NCBI RefSeq assembly: GCF_014654895.1
Contig: NZ_BNBE01000002.1
Coordinates: forward strand, 1,178,001 to 1,242,000
Source of the DNA: Streptomyces filamentosus
GTDB taxonomy: Bacteria; Actinomycetota; Actinomycetes; Streptomycetales; Streptomycetaceae
Length of the DNA stretch: 64,000 nt
Direction: 5' to 3'
Under the pieces are notes generated by a model that was not told the origin of the DNA, did no database searches, and worked only from the letters and a program-made list of their open reading frames with translations. This document shows, in pieces, positions 37,508 through 45,642 of this stretch (positions are counted from its first letter, which is position 1; the number at the start of each line of letters is the position of its first letter). The position numbers and the translations under genes were made by a program.

Positions 37508-37876
37508 TCACGCGCCGAGGAGCGCCGTCTCGGTGATCGCGTTGGTGTCGTCGACGTGGACCACGCGGGACTTGTGGTCGGCGACCTCGTCCGGGGTGAG
37601 CTGCGCGTAGCTGATGATGATGACCTTGTCGCCGGTCTCCACGAGGCGGGCGGCGGCGCCGTTGACGATGACCTGGTTGGCTGCCGGCTCGCCGAGGATC
37701 GTGTACGTCTCGAAGCGCGCGCCGTTGTTGACGTTGACGACGTGCACCAGCTCGTGGACGCCGATGTCGGCGGCGTCCAGCAGTTCCGGCGAGATGGTGA
37801 TGGACCCGACGTAGTTCAGGTTGCTGTCGGTGACCGTGGCGCGGTGGATCTTGGCGTTCATGAAGGTGCGCAGCAT
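37508..37876 (-). CDS. panD: Aspartate 1-decarboxylase (pyruvoyl-dependent)
   Basis: The 122-residue proenzyme has the self-cleavage site Gly24-Ser25 (NYVGSITIS), which generates the pyruvoyl cofactor, plus Lys9, the ARFETYTI segment with the conserved Arg and Tyr, and VNGAAARLVETGDKVIIISY. It converts L-aspartate to beta-alanine. Normally panD serves pantothenate synthesis beside panB/panC; neither is here. Instead it lies between the N-hydroxylase (65 bases) and the MetRS-like gene (71 bases). A dedicated beta-alanine supply for the cluster product is therefore likely, perhaps as the amine partner in N-N bond formation. Confidence 0.93.
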   Translation of the reverse strand: MLRTFMNAKIHRATVTDSNLNYVGSITISPELLDAADIGVHELVHVVNVNNGARFETYTILGEPAANQVIVNGAAARLVETGDKVIIISYAQLTPDEVADHKSRVVHVDDTNAITETALLGA

Positions 37877-37947
37877 GGCGGTTCTCCTCGGGGGGTGAAG
37901 GTGTCGTCCGTGCGGGAGTGGAGTACGGGGCGGGTCGCCCCGCACGG

Positions 37948-39528
37948 TCATGCGGTCGGGGCGGGCGGGATCTCCAGGCCGCGGAAGGGGTTCTCCGGCG
38001 TGCTGGAGAGGTCGGCGAGCAGGGGGGCCTTGCCGACGGTGGTGGGGCCCGCGAAGGCGGTGGAGATGTTCTCGGCGAGGTCGGGGGTGATCGGCCAGGC
38101 CAGGGTGCGCAGGGCCCACAGGAACCGCAGCGCGCCGGAGACCTCGCTCGCGTCGTCGGCCTGGATCCGGGCGGAGCGCAGGGCCAGCACCTCCAGGTGG
38201 AGGGCGACCGCCTCGGCGGCCTTGCGGACGCTGAAGTTCTCCAGCCGGTAGGCGTCCTCGAAACGCCGCCGGGACGCTTGCAGGGCCGCGTCCCACCACG
38301 GCGAGGGCGTCGCGTCGATGTGGCGGCCGGTCAGGGCTCCGAGCTGTTCGACGATCGCCGTGAGGGGGGCGTCGTAGCGTGCGGCGATGGTGTCGGCCGC
38401 GATGGGCTCGCTGAACTCTGCCTGCTGCAGCTCGGGACTGGTCAGGGCGAGCACGAACCGCGCCCGGTCGCGGCCGACGGCCTCCAGGTAGTCGCGCGCC
38501 CAGCGCACGTCGCCCTTGCTGGTGGAGAACTTGCGGCCCTCCAGCATGTAGTACTGGTTGGTGAGCGTGCGCGTCCTCGGGAGGGGCACCGGCATGCCGT
38601 GGCGGGCCGCGAGCAGCGCCAGGGTCACGTAGACGAAGGCGTTGTAGAAGCCGTTGTCGATGCCGATGAACTGGACGAGTTCGTCGCATTCGGCCTGGGT
38701 GTCCAGCCGTGCCTGCTGCAGCCAGTACAGGTGGCCGACGTAGATCTCCGGCCAGGCGTTGATGGCCTGCGGCTGGATGTCGGGGCCGTCCCACTCGACC
38801 GTGATGCCCCAGGCCGTGGGGTAGGTGAGGGGGATGTAGGGCAGCCGTCCGGCGAGCGTGTCGGCGACGACCTTGGCCAGGTCCGGGCGCAGCCGGACGT
38901 CGGTGGTCCGGTACCAGTTGGTGATCAGGGACCGGTGGCGTTCGAGGTCCAGGACCCAGATCGAGACGGTGCGCCGGGGCAGCGCGGAGGCCGTGTCGGT
39001 CACGGGCAGCAAGGCGCCGGGGAGGTTGTAGAGGCCGCATGCCTCGCACACGCCGGCCCTGGCGTGGGCCAGGCAGGTGGGGCAGCGTCCCGTGACGAAG
39101 GCCTCGGCCTTGTACTCCCCGGTGTCGGCGTCGTACGGCAGCTCGACCTCGCGGAGGTCGAAGGCGCCGTGCTCCCAGAGGCGGGTGAAGAAGGAGCGGA
39201 CGAACGCGGTGTAGTCCTCGTCCGGCCGTTCGAACAGGTCGACGTCGACGCCGGCCAGTTCAAGCGACTTCGTCACGCTCTCCAGGGCGTGCTGGATGAG
39301 CGCCTCCGGCGTGGTCCCGAGCCGTTCGGCGGTGGTGACGACGTAGGTCTGGTTGTCGTCGGTGCTGGTGGCGAAGGCCACGTCGTGCCCGAGGACCTTC
39401 TGGGACCGGGCGCACACGTCGCTGTTGAGGACGGGGCCGGCGAGGTGGCCGAGGTGCAGGTCGCCGTTGGGGGTGGGAGGCGAGAAGGTGACGTTGACGC
39501 GGCGCGGGGCGGGAGAGTCGGTCATCAC
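37948..39528 (-). CDS. Methionyl-tRNA-synthetase-like enzyme, probable hydrazine synthetase subunit
   Basis: The 526-residue class I synthetase-like protein has the HIGH-type motif HLGH (25-28), a KMSKS-like KFSTS (333-337), and a zinc knuckle CPTC (149-152) with CEAC (161-164) as in MetRS. It ends in a short helical region without a full anticodon-binding/C-terminal part. Its start overlaps the cupin gene stop by 4 bases. In the known hydrazine synthetases of s56-p1 (Spb40) and triacsin (Tri28), a cupin is fused in front of a MetRS-like domain, which activates an amino acid with ATP and esterifies it to N-hydroxylysine. Here the same order is kept as two genes. The amino acid used cannot be read from sequence. 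Confidence 0.85.
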   Translation of the reverse strand: MMTDSPAPRRVNVTFSPPTPNGDLHLGHLAGPVLNSDVCARSQKVLGHDVAFATSTDDNQTYVVTTAERLGTTPEALIQHALESVTKSLELAGVDVDLFERPDEDYTAFVRSFFTRLWEHGAFDLREVELPYDADTGEYKAEAFVTGRCPTCLAHARAGVCEACGLYNLPGALLPVTDTASALPRRTVSIWVLDLERHRSLITNWYRTTDVRLRPDLAKVVADTLAGRLPYIPLTYPTAWGITVEWDGPDIQPQAINAWPEIYVGHLYWLQQARLDTQAECDELVQFIGIDNGFYNAFVYVTLALLAARHGMPVPLPRTRTLTNQYYMLEGRKFSTSKGDVRWARDYLEAVGRDRARFVLALTSPELQQAEFSEPIAADTIAARYDAPLTAIVEQLGALTGRHIDATPSPWWDAALQASRRRFEDAYRLENFSVRKAAEAVALHLEVLALRSARIQADDASEVSGALRFLWALRTLAWPITPDLAENISTAFAGPTTVGKAPLLADLSSTPENPFRGLEIPPAPTA

Positions 39529-39878
39529 GCGTCCTTGTCGTGCTCGGCGGGCTGGAGCCAGTAGATGCTGACGAAGGTCAGCGGGTCGGACTCGCTGGTG
39601 TTCGTGACCTCGTGGTCGGTGCCGTGCGGGATGTAGACGACGTCGCCCGGGGTGATCCGGCGCTCCTCGGTGGCGACGCGCAGGTGGCCCTCACCGCTGA
39701 TGAAGATGAAGGTCTCGTCGGTGGCGTGGCCGTGGGGCGTGCTGGACTCGGTCGGCCGGATGGAGCACAGGGTGCTGTTCCAGGGCGGGACGACGACGCC
39801 GTCCCAGGGGTAGAGCTCGCGGATGTCGCAGCCGTTCTTCCGGATCCGGGCGTCGTCGGCGTCGGTCTTCACGTGCAT
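39525..39878 (-). CDS. Single-domain cupin, probable N-N bond-forming subunit
   Basis: The 117-residue cupin has candidate metal ligands His49, His51 and Glu55 (STPHGHATDETFIF) and His89 (IPHGTDHEV), with the two cupin motifs separated by SGEGHLRVATEERRITPGD. It overlaps the MetRS-like gene by 4 bases, in the order of the fused cupin-MetRS hydrazine synthetases, where the zinc cupin rearranges an aminoacyl ester of N-hydroxylysine to an N-N linked product. The partnership is inferred from order, coupling and the neighbouring N-hydroxylase and DAO oxidase. An independent cupin with another role is the alternative. Confidence 0.82.
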   Translation of the reverse strand: MHVKTDADDARIRKNGCDIRELYPWDGVVVPPWNSTLCSIRPTESSTPHGHATDETFIFISGEGHLRVATEERRITPGDVVYIPHGTDHEVTNTSESDPLTFVSIYWLQPAEHDKDA

Positions 39879-39920
39879 GGTGGAGGTCCCTTCGATGGGT
39901 GCGTCGGTGCCAGCCGGGGG

Positions 39921-41165
39921 CTAGCCGAGGGAGAGCAGTCGCTGGATGGTGTCGGGGTGAAACGATTCGGCAGAGACGCCGTAGGCTCCCTTGAAGGTGG
40001 CGAGGCGGGAGCCGGCCAGCGCCGGGTCGGTGGGCCACGCCTTGGCGTACGCCTTGCGACGGGCGGCGCCTTCGGGGGTGAAGGTCATGTTCATCGCGGT
40101 CCGGACGGAGCCCGAGATGCGCAGGCGGCGCATCCTCTCCTCGCGTTCGTCGACGTACGGCTTGAAGATCCCCGGCGACCACGTGGTGCTGGACCGCAGC
40201 GCCTCCCAGACCAGGCGGGCGTCCCGAAGGGCGATGGACAGGCCCTGGCCGACGACCGGATCGGTCCAGCCGGCCGCGTCGCCGATCAGCACCGCGCCGG
40301 GGACGGCGGGGCCGTCCGTCCAGGCGTCGTTCATCGGGTAGAAGGCGCAGGACTCCGAGGGGGTGACCGCAGCGAACATCTCGCTGTTGGGGATGCAGTC
40401 GAGCTGGAACGCCTTGAGGAAGTCGGCCTGCCGGGTCGGGCCGGAGAAGCGGCCCTTCTGGGCGACGTCGTGCAGCAGGTACAGCCGGGCCTTGGCGCCC
40501 GCGCGGGGGAAGACGAAGTAGAGCAGGTCCTTCTCGGTACCGATCGAGGTGACGTTGGCGGGCCAGTCGTGGAGGTCCTCCACGAGCATGCCGCCGCCCA
40601 ACGAGTTCGGCGGAGTCTGGGTCAGGGAGACGCCGAGCTGGCGCCGTACGGTCGAGGTGCGGCCGTCCGCTCCGACGACGAGGCGGCAGGGCACCTCGTA
40701 CTCGACGTCGTTGTACTCGTAGCGCACGCTGGGACGGGGGCCACCCGTCACCGTGACGTCGCCGATCCCCCGCACGACCGTGGCCCCGGCCTCGGCGGCG
40801 GCGGTGGCGAGTGCCTCGCACGCCTCGGGGTGACCGACGTCGAGCACGCCGCGGACGCCGGGAAGCATCTCGTCCAGGTGGAGGGCGTTGGCCCAGGCGG
40901 TCGCCGGATCGGTGATCTCGTCGAATCCGACGAAGCGGTCGATGTAGGTGCCCCCCGCGTCGAGCAACTGCTTCTCCAGGCCGAGCGCGAGGAGTTCGAC
41001 CACGCCCCAGCAGTTGATCACCTCACCGCGCACCTTGTCCCGGTAGACGGTCTGCCGTTCCAGGAGCAGGACGTCGTACCCGTCGCCCGCCAGCGCCGCC
41101 GCCAGGGCGGATCCGGCTATTCCTCCGCCGATCACCACTGCGTCCGCACGCTCAACTGTCGCCAT
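39921..41165 (-). CDS. Group A FAD-dependent monooxygenase
   Basis: The 414-residue protein has the FAD motif VVIGGGIAGSALAAALAG, the DG motif VGADGRTSTVRRQLG and the GD motif LIGDAAGWTDPVVGQGLS of PHBH-like monooxygenases. ATG 41165 is preceded by GGAGGA; the extra 41 upstream codons lack homology. It is the first gene of the leftward operon, 42 bases before the cupin. Such enzymes hydroxylate aromatic rings or oxidise nitrogen. In this setting oxidation of a hydrazine or hydrazone (to azo, azoxy or diazo) or ring aromatisation is possible; this is inference. Confidence 0.85.
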   Translation of the reverse strand: MATVERADAVVIGGGIAGSALAAALAGDGYDVLLLERQTVYRDKVRGEVINCWGVVELLALGLEKQLLDAGGTYIDRFVGFDEITDPATAWANALHLDEMLPGVRGVLDVGHPEACEALATAAAEAGATVVRGIGDVTVTGGPRPSVRYEYNDVEYEVPCRLVVGADGRTSTVRRQLGVSLTQTPPNSLGGGMLVEDLHDWPANVTSIGTEKDLLYFVFPRAGAKARLYLLHDVAQKGRFSGPTRQADFLKAFQLDCIPNSEMFAAVTPSESCAFYPMNDAWTDGPAVPGAVLIGDAAGWTDPVVGQGLSIALRDARLVWEALRSSTTWSPGIFKPYVDEREERMRRLRISGSVRTAMNMTFTPEGAARRKAYAKAWPTDPALAGSRLATFKGAYGVSAESFHPDTIQRLLSLG

Positions 41166-41185
41166 GGAATCCTCCGCAGAAGCCC

Positions 41186-41219
41186 TTTCAGGGCATTGCC
41201 GTATTGACCACCCCTGAAA
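41186..41219. promoter_or_regulatory. Inverted repeat before the leftward operon
   Basis: TTTCAGGG (41186-41193) and CCCTGAAA (41212-41219) form a perfect 8+8 inverted repeat with 18 bases between. It lies 21-54 bases before the first start codon of the 13-kb leftward operon, where an operator or promoter is expected. The binding protein is unknown. Confidence 0.45.
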
Positions 41220-41933
41220 TGGGCAGCCGGAAGTCCGAGCTGGTCGAATCGATAGAGTTGCCGCGGGACGGGGAGTGCGGCAATGCAAGAGGGGTCACTG
41301 ACGGGAGAACCCCCGGGCCCGCGCCCGTTGGAACGGATCAGACCCGCTGACGCCCTTGCGCCTCGGGGCTCTTCAGGTCGCTAAGGGGGAAGCGCCGCCG
41401 CCCTGGATCGCCGAGCGGACACTTTCGGTCGCAGATTGAACGACCCTGAGGACCCGTGGAGGCCGACGCCGCCCGCGTACTGATCACACACGCCGGCTCC
41501 GCCTCCCTCACCGGTCCGCCCTTGGTACGAGTGTCGGTTGCGGCATCCACGATCCGCGCCGGAGCGGGGAGCGGCAATGCCGACTTGCGAAAATCGCGCC
41601 CCGATTCGGGCAAAGATGCGAATGTCGCTTCTTCCGCAAAGATCGAGGGCCGACGGGAGAGTGTTTTTGATGTTCCGTTCCCCGGCTGCCGGCTCCCTCA
41701 AGAGGGAAACGCGACAGGACGACGATCAAGAAGACCGGTAAATCTCCGGTGTTCGGCGGAAGTTCATCGAGCGTCTGGGGGGCGGTTCGGGCGCGCGCTC
41801 GGACGCTTCCGGCCCGGCGGCCGGTTTCGGGAGGTGCCGGCCGAGTTCGGGCCGTGAACCACTCGTTCACGGACGCTTCCGGGTCCGGCGGCGGCCGGTG
41901 CCGCCGGCTTCGGAGCGAGCGCAAGCCCGGCCC
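41220..41933. other. Intergenic region right of the biosynthetic operon
   Basis: About 700 bases without a convincing gene. The first 60 bases probably belong to the leftward operon promoter. Frames in 41340-41760 have poor codon bias and no recognisable homology. A short tandem run of GGGTC (four units, near 41936-41955) lies at the right end, where the IS481 remnant begins. Confidence 0.45.
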
Positions 41934-42225
41934 GGGTCGGGTCGGGTCGGGTCGGCCCTCGGCCTCCCGGCCTCGACCGTGCCCCGCGCCCTGATGCGCA
42001 ACGGCCTGAGACGCCCGGCCCACCCGCGAGCCGATCCGCCGCTACGAACGCGCCGGACCCGGCGAGCCGGTCCACGCCGACCTCGAGAAGCTCGGCGACA
42101 TCCGGACGGCGGCGGCCGTCGGACCGTCGGCAAGGCGGCCGGTGACCACAATCACCACCACATCCCGCTCGACGGGCACCCGCCGATCAGCCGCGTCGAC
42201 AACGCGCCGGGCCCGTACGCCTGGA
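41934..42225 (+). pseudogene. IS481-family transposase remnant with internal deletion
   Basis: Pieces in different frames match consecutive parts of IS481-type transposases: the helix-turn-helix (SALGLPASTVPRALMRNGL), the start of the integrase core (EPIRRYERAGPGEPVHADL, then EKLGDI), PDGGGRRTVGKAAG, and, after loss of about 150 residues, the C terminus DHNHHHIPLDG and HPPISRVDNAPGPY. At least two frame changes and one large deletion make it inactive. Confidence 0.6.
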
Positions 42226-42365
42226 CGGGGCCGACCCGGCGCAGCCGCCCCCGTCCACCCCGCGCCGTCATCGGCCGGGGCGGGGACCGGCGCACCCGGA
42301 CGGCTCCTGTCCCTGTCGGCCGGCGGCCCTCACGGCCTGCCGCCCCCTTCGCCGAGCAGCCCGCG

Positions 42366-42983
42366 TCACGAAGGCGCGAGGCTGGACGGACCGCAGATGC
42401 CGCGCTGGATGATGTCCCACATCTGCCTGACCTCTTCCACCGCGCTCGCTTCTCGCGGCTCCTCGACGCTCTGCTCACCGGCAGCGCGCGCCCGGTGCTC
42501 GGCGCCGAGAATCAAGAACCGCGACAGCATCGCCAGGTCCTCCGGACGGACCGCGGCGTGCAACTGCCCGTCCCGGTACGCCTGGCTGAAGAGATCCTGT
42601 ACGGCGGTGATCCAGGACGTCGTCCAGGCGAGTTCTCCGTCCGGCCGCTCGCGGCTGAGCCGTGCCGCGGAGCGGACGGTCGGCTCCTCCTCGAGCAACC
42701 GCGCCAGTTCGAGCGTCGCGTCGATGGCCCGGTGCAGCGCGGGGGCCGGGCCCGACGGCAGGGCGGCGAGGGCCGCCCGGGTGACGGTCTGCCCTTTCGC
42801 CTGTACGGCGGCGGCGAGTTCGCCCTTGGTCGAGAAGTGGAACGTCAGGGCGCCCATGGTTATCCCGGCGGCCCGGCAGATCCGGTTCAGTGCGGCGCCG
42901 GCGTAGCCGCTCCGATCGAACTCGGTCGCTGCGGCGTCCACCAGGGCCTGCCGGGTGCGTACCGCCCGTAACTGCCTCGCCAT
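42366..42983 (-). CDS. TetR-family regulator, gamma-butyrolactone receptor-like
   Basis: The 205-residue protein has an N-terminal TetR helix-turn-helix (VRTRQALVDAAATEFDRSGY, then NRICRAAGITMGALTFHFST) and an ArpA/ScbR-like ligand domain (QTVTRAALAALPSG, ARLLEEEPTVRSAARLSRE, FLILGAEHRARAAG). Compared with the paralogue at 45643-46287 the ligand domain is more diverged, so it may be a pseudo-receptor that senses antibiotics instead of a butyrolactone; that is inference. It faces away from the IS701-like gene with a 436-base gap. Confidence 0.8.
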   Translation of the reverse strand: MARQLRAVRTRQALVDAAATEFDRSGYAGAALNRICRAAGITMGALTFHFSTKGELAAAVQAKGQTVTRAALAALPSGPAPALHRAIDATLELARLLEEEPTVRSAARLSRERPDGELAWTTSWITAVQDLFSQAYRDGQLHAAVRPEDLAMLSRFLILGAEHRARAAGEQSVEEPREASAVEEVRQMWDIIQRGICGPSSLAPS

Positions 42984-43419
42984 GCATGTCTCCGGTGCGC
43001 TGGTTGGTGGTCAACAACGGCCCCTTCCGGCGCCGCCAGCGAGGACGGCAGATAAGCGCACCACGCGTACTACAGGCGCCGCGAAGGCGGAGTGCGCCGC
43101 CCGGCCCGCCCCCGGATCGGTCCGACGGCGGAGCCTCGGACGGCCCTCCACGGGAGCGGAACGTACCTGCGGCCCCCTTCCTGCGGGCGCTACCGAGGGG
43201 CCGACCTCGTTGCCCGGCAGTCGTGGCGGCAAGTGTGGCGCCGCAGGTCAACGTCGACAAGCCCGTCGATCACGGTTGGCCGGTTCACACAGAGTCAGGC
43301 CTCCGGCCCCGAAGGCGCGGACTTCGAGGGCGGGTTGGCCGGTTCGCTCCGCCAGAAAAATAGCAGCTTCTATTATTCTTTGGTCGTCGATCTCTGAGCC
43401 ACCCCCCCCGGAGCCCATC
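42984..43419. other. Intergenic control region between TetR and IS701-like genes
   Basis: The 436 bases are GC-rich except for an A/T-rich block at 43354-43382 just before the IS701-like gene, which contains the AATAG-N6-CTATT site. No gene was recognised; the left end should carry the promoter of the leftward TetR-type gene. Confidence 0.45.
43359..43374. promoter_or_regulatory. ARE-like site before the IS701-like gene
   Basis: AATAG-CAGCTT-CTATT, inside an A/T-rich block, copies the layout (arms around a 6-base spacer, centred on ATAG/CTAT) of the stronger repeat before afsA at 46316-46335. It lies 46-61 bases before the ATG. It may bind the butyrolactone receptor homologues; not proven. 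Confidence 0.4.
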
Positions 43420-44658
43420 ATGATCAACTTCGCATGCGATGACGATCGGTTGTCCATCTTGGGAGAACAGCATCGAGTCGCCGGTTTCGCCGATCAGCTC
43501 TTCACCCACTTACCACGGGCGGACCAGCGCCGCTGGGCCGCCGCGTATCTGCTGGGACTCCTGGCGGTCTCGGGCAGGAAGTCCATGCGCAGCCTGGCTG
43601 CCGCCATCACCGACTCCCCCACCGCCTCGCAGTCGCTGCACCGCTTCGTCAACGCCAGCCCGTGGGAGTGGGAGCCGGTCCGGGGCCAGCTGAGGCGCTG
43701 GGTCGAAGAGCGGACGCGGCCGAAGGCGTGGACCATCGGTGTCGCCGTGGTGCCCAAGCGTGGCGACCAGTCGTGCGGGGTGCACCGCAGGTTCGTGCCG
43801 GCCCTGGGCCGGACCATCAACTGCCAAGTCGGCATCGGGCAGTTCCTGGCCACGAGCCGCGGTCCGATTCCCGTGGACTGGCGTCTGCACCTGCCCGGCG
43901 AATGGAGCGAGGAGAAGCTGCGCCGCCGCACTCGCATTCCCGAGGCCGTCCACCCCGTTCCGGCCTGGGCACAAGTGCTCGACCTCGCCGACACGATGGC
44001 TGCCGACGCGTCCCCTCCCCTGCCGCTCGTGGTGGATCTCCGCGAGTACACGGAGCCCGATCGGCTCCTCCTGGGGCTGCGGCAGCGCGCCCGCGACTTC
44101 GTCGTCGCCGTCCCCGACAGCCTGGCGGTCCAGCTTCCCGGGGCGGTCCGGCCCTCCGGTCCGGCCGCCGACCGTTCTGCTTCGCCGATCAGCGCGCGTC
44201 GTTTCCTGGAGACAGAAGGTGAACTGCTGCGCTCGGTCCTGGGCACGAGCCACCTTCGCCCCTCGGGCCTGACCCGTGTGGTCACCGGACTGGTGCGCCT
44301 GCCCCGCGGTCCGCAGCCGCAACGCTTCTACCGGCTGTTCGCCGAGGTCCCCCGCGAGGGCGACCAGCCCACCGCACTGTGGCTCACCACCCTCGTTCAC
44401 CTGTCGCTCGAGGAACTGCTGGAGCTGGCGTCCTTGCCGGCCACCATCCCCCGGGCGCTGCGCCGCCTGGAGGGCAGCTTCGGACTCCAGGACTTCGAAG
44501 GCAGGTCCTATCCCGGCTGGCATCGCCATGTGACGCTGGTGTCGGCGGCCTGCGGCTTCCAGGAACTGTCGGAAGTCGATCCGGCCGGCCTTCCCGGCAC
44601 GGTTCCCCCCGCCCGTCTGATCAGGGCGCCCCGACGTCCGGCGCAGCTTCCGGCCTGA
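43420..44658 (+). CDS. IS701-like transposase homologue without catalytic residues
   Basis: The 412-residue protein aligns along its length with IS701-type DDE transposases (LPRADQRRWAAAYLLGLLAV, GRKSMRSLAAAI, QSLHRFVNASPWEWEPVR, HEGRSW-like FEGRSYPGWHRHVTLVS). The first catalytic block IDDTGFPK is IGVAVVPK, so the aspartates are Gly107 and Val108. The C-terminal glutamate helix RIExDYxELK is TIPRALRRLE, so that residue is gone too. The frame is intact, has a TTA codon at Leu31, a strong terminator behind it and an ARE-like site in front. No flanking inverted repeats were identified. It looks like a kept, perhaps DNA-binding, protein of the regulatory locus rather than a mobile element. Confidence 0.75.
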   Translation: MINFACDDDRLSILGEQHRVAGFADQLFTHLPRADQRRWAAAYLLGLLAVSGRKSMRSLAAAITDSPTASQSLHRFVNASPWEWEPVRGQLRRWVEERTRPKAWTIGVAVVPKRGDQSCGVHRRFVPALGRTINCQVGIGQFLATSRGPIPVDWRLHLPGEWSEEKLRRRTRIPEAVHPVPAWAQVLDLADTMAADASPPLPLVVDLREYTEPDRLLLGLRQRARDFVVAVPDSLAVQLPGAVRPSGPAADRSASPISARRFLETEGELLRSVLGTSHLRPSGLTRVVTGLVRLPRGPQPQRFYRLFAEVPREGDQPTALWLTTLVHLSLEELLELASLPATIPRALRRLEGSFGLQDFEGRSYPGWHRHVTLVSAACGFQELSEVDPAGLPGTVPPARLIRAPRRPAQLPA

Positions 44659-44681
44659 CCCCGCGCAATACCGCGCGACAG

Positions 44682-44715
44682 GTCCCGTGGCACGGGAGGA
44701 CCCGTGCCACGGGAC
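44682..44715. terminator. Strong bidirectional terminator
   Basis: Fifteen-base perfect arms GTCCCGTGGCACGGG and CCCGTGCCACGGGAC enclose AGGA, between the converging IS701-like and SDR genes. Confidence 0.8.
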
Positions 44716-44818
44716 GGGGGTCGCGCGCACTGCCCCTGGCACACGGCCGACGGGCGCTCCGGCCCCGCTCGGGTCACCGGGGTTCTCCGGCGCGGTGCGG
44801 ATCACTGCTCGACGTGGT

Positions 44819-45610
44819 TCACACCGCGCTCCACCCGCCGTCCACCGCCACCGCTCCGCCGGTGACGAACGACGCCCGGCCACTGCACAGCCACAGCGCG
44901 GCCTGCGCGATCTCCTCCGGGTCCGCCAGCCGCTTCTGCACCGCACGTCTGGTCAGCCTCTCGACCGCCTCGGGGGTGCCGTCCAGGTACGGCTCCAGCT
45001 GATGCGTGCGGGTGGCTCCCACCGTCAGCGCGTTCACCCGAATTCCAGCGGCGCCGTACTCCGCCGCGGCGGCTCGGGTGAGACCGAGGACCGCGTGCTT
45101 GGCGGCGATGTACGGCGTCGTGGCGCCCGTCGCCGAATGCCCGGCGACGCTGGATGTGTTGACGATCGCGCCACCGTGCTCCTGGCGCAGCATGACGGGG
45201 ATCTGCTGGCGCATGCAGTTCCAGACGCCCCGCACGTTGACGTCCATGACCGTGTCGTAGGCGTCCTCGTCCAGTTCGTGCAGGACGGGGCCGAAGGCCC
45301 CCACCCCGGCGTTGTTGAAGGCGGCGTCCAGTGCGCCGAACTCCCCGACCGCCCGGGCGACGGCCTCCTCCATCTCTTCGGGGATCCGCACGTCTCCCGG
45401 CACGGCCAGCGCCCTCCCCCCGTCTCCGCGGATCGCCTCGGCCAGTTCACGCAACGCGTCCTTGCGCCGGGCCACCAGCACGACGGCCGCGCCCTCCCTG
45501 GCGAAGAGCTTCGCAGCGGCGGCCCCGATGCCGCTCGACGCTCCAGTGATCATGACTGTGCGACCCTGTAACGCTCCCACCATGTGTGACATAGCCAGAT
45601 TCAACGCCAT
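44819..45610 (-). CDS. Short-chain dehydrogenase/reductase, likely butyrolactone-type signal biosynthesis
   Basis: A classical SDR of about 255-264 residues: TGASSGIGAAAA (NAD(P) motif), NNAGVGAFGP, active site Ser in NTSSVAGHS and YIAAK (Tyr/Lys), GAAGIRVNALTVGATRT, and a C-terminal ASFVTGGAVAVDGGWSAV. Start could be ATG 45610, 45592 or 45583; the ribosome sites are all weak. A TTA codon (45571-45569) lies near the 5' end, so bldA is needed. It follows the receptor gene on the same strand (32-base gap) beside afsA. Reduction of a butyrolactone-type precursor is the likely job, as for SDRs in other such loci. Confidence 0.8.
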   Translation of the reverse strand: MALNLAMSHMVGALQGRTVMITGASSGIGAAAAKLFAREGAAVVLVARRKDALRELAEAIRGDGGRALAVPGDVRIPEEMEEAVARAVGEFGALDAAFNNAGVGAFGPVLHELDEDAYDTVMDVNVRGVWNCMRQQIPVMLRQEHGGAIVNTSSVAGHSATGATTPYIAAKHAVLGLTRAAAAEYGAAGIRVNALTVGATRTHQLEPYLDGTPEAVERLTRRAVQKRLADPEEIAQAALWLCSGRASFVTGGAVAVDGGWSAV

Positions 45611-45642
45611 ATCCGGCGGGCACGGCAGCCCCTCCGGAGCGA

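Noticed and set aside
37948..39528. MetRS-like gene as a housekeeping or antibiotic-resistant MetRS
   Set aside because: It is short at the C terminus, coupled to a cupin and placed with N-hydroxylase and DAO genes; a resistance copy remains a minor alternative.
41340..41760. Short open frames between the FAD monooxygenase and the IS481 remnant
   Set aside because: No codon bias, ribosome sites or homology; treated as intergenic.
41936..41955. Tandem GGGTC units as a functional repeat
   Set aside because: Only four units, in decayed transposase sequence; likely slippage.
43420..44658. Active IS701 insertion sequence
   Set aside because: Catalytic residues are changed and no terminal inverted repeats were identified; listed instead as a homologue.
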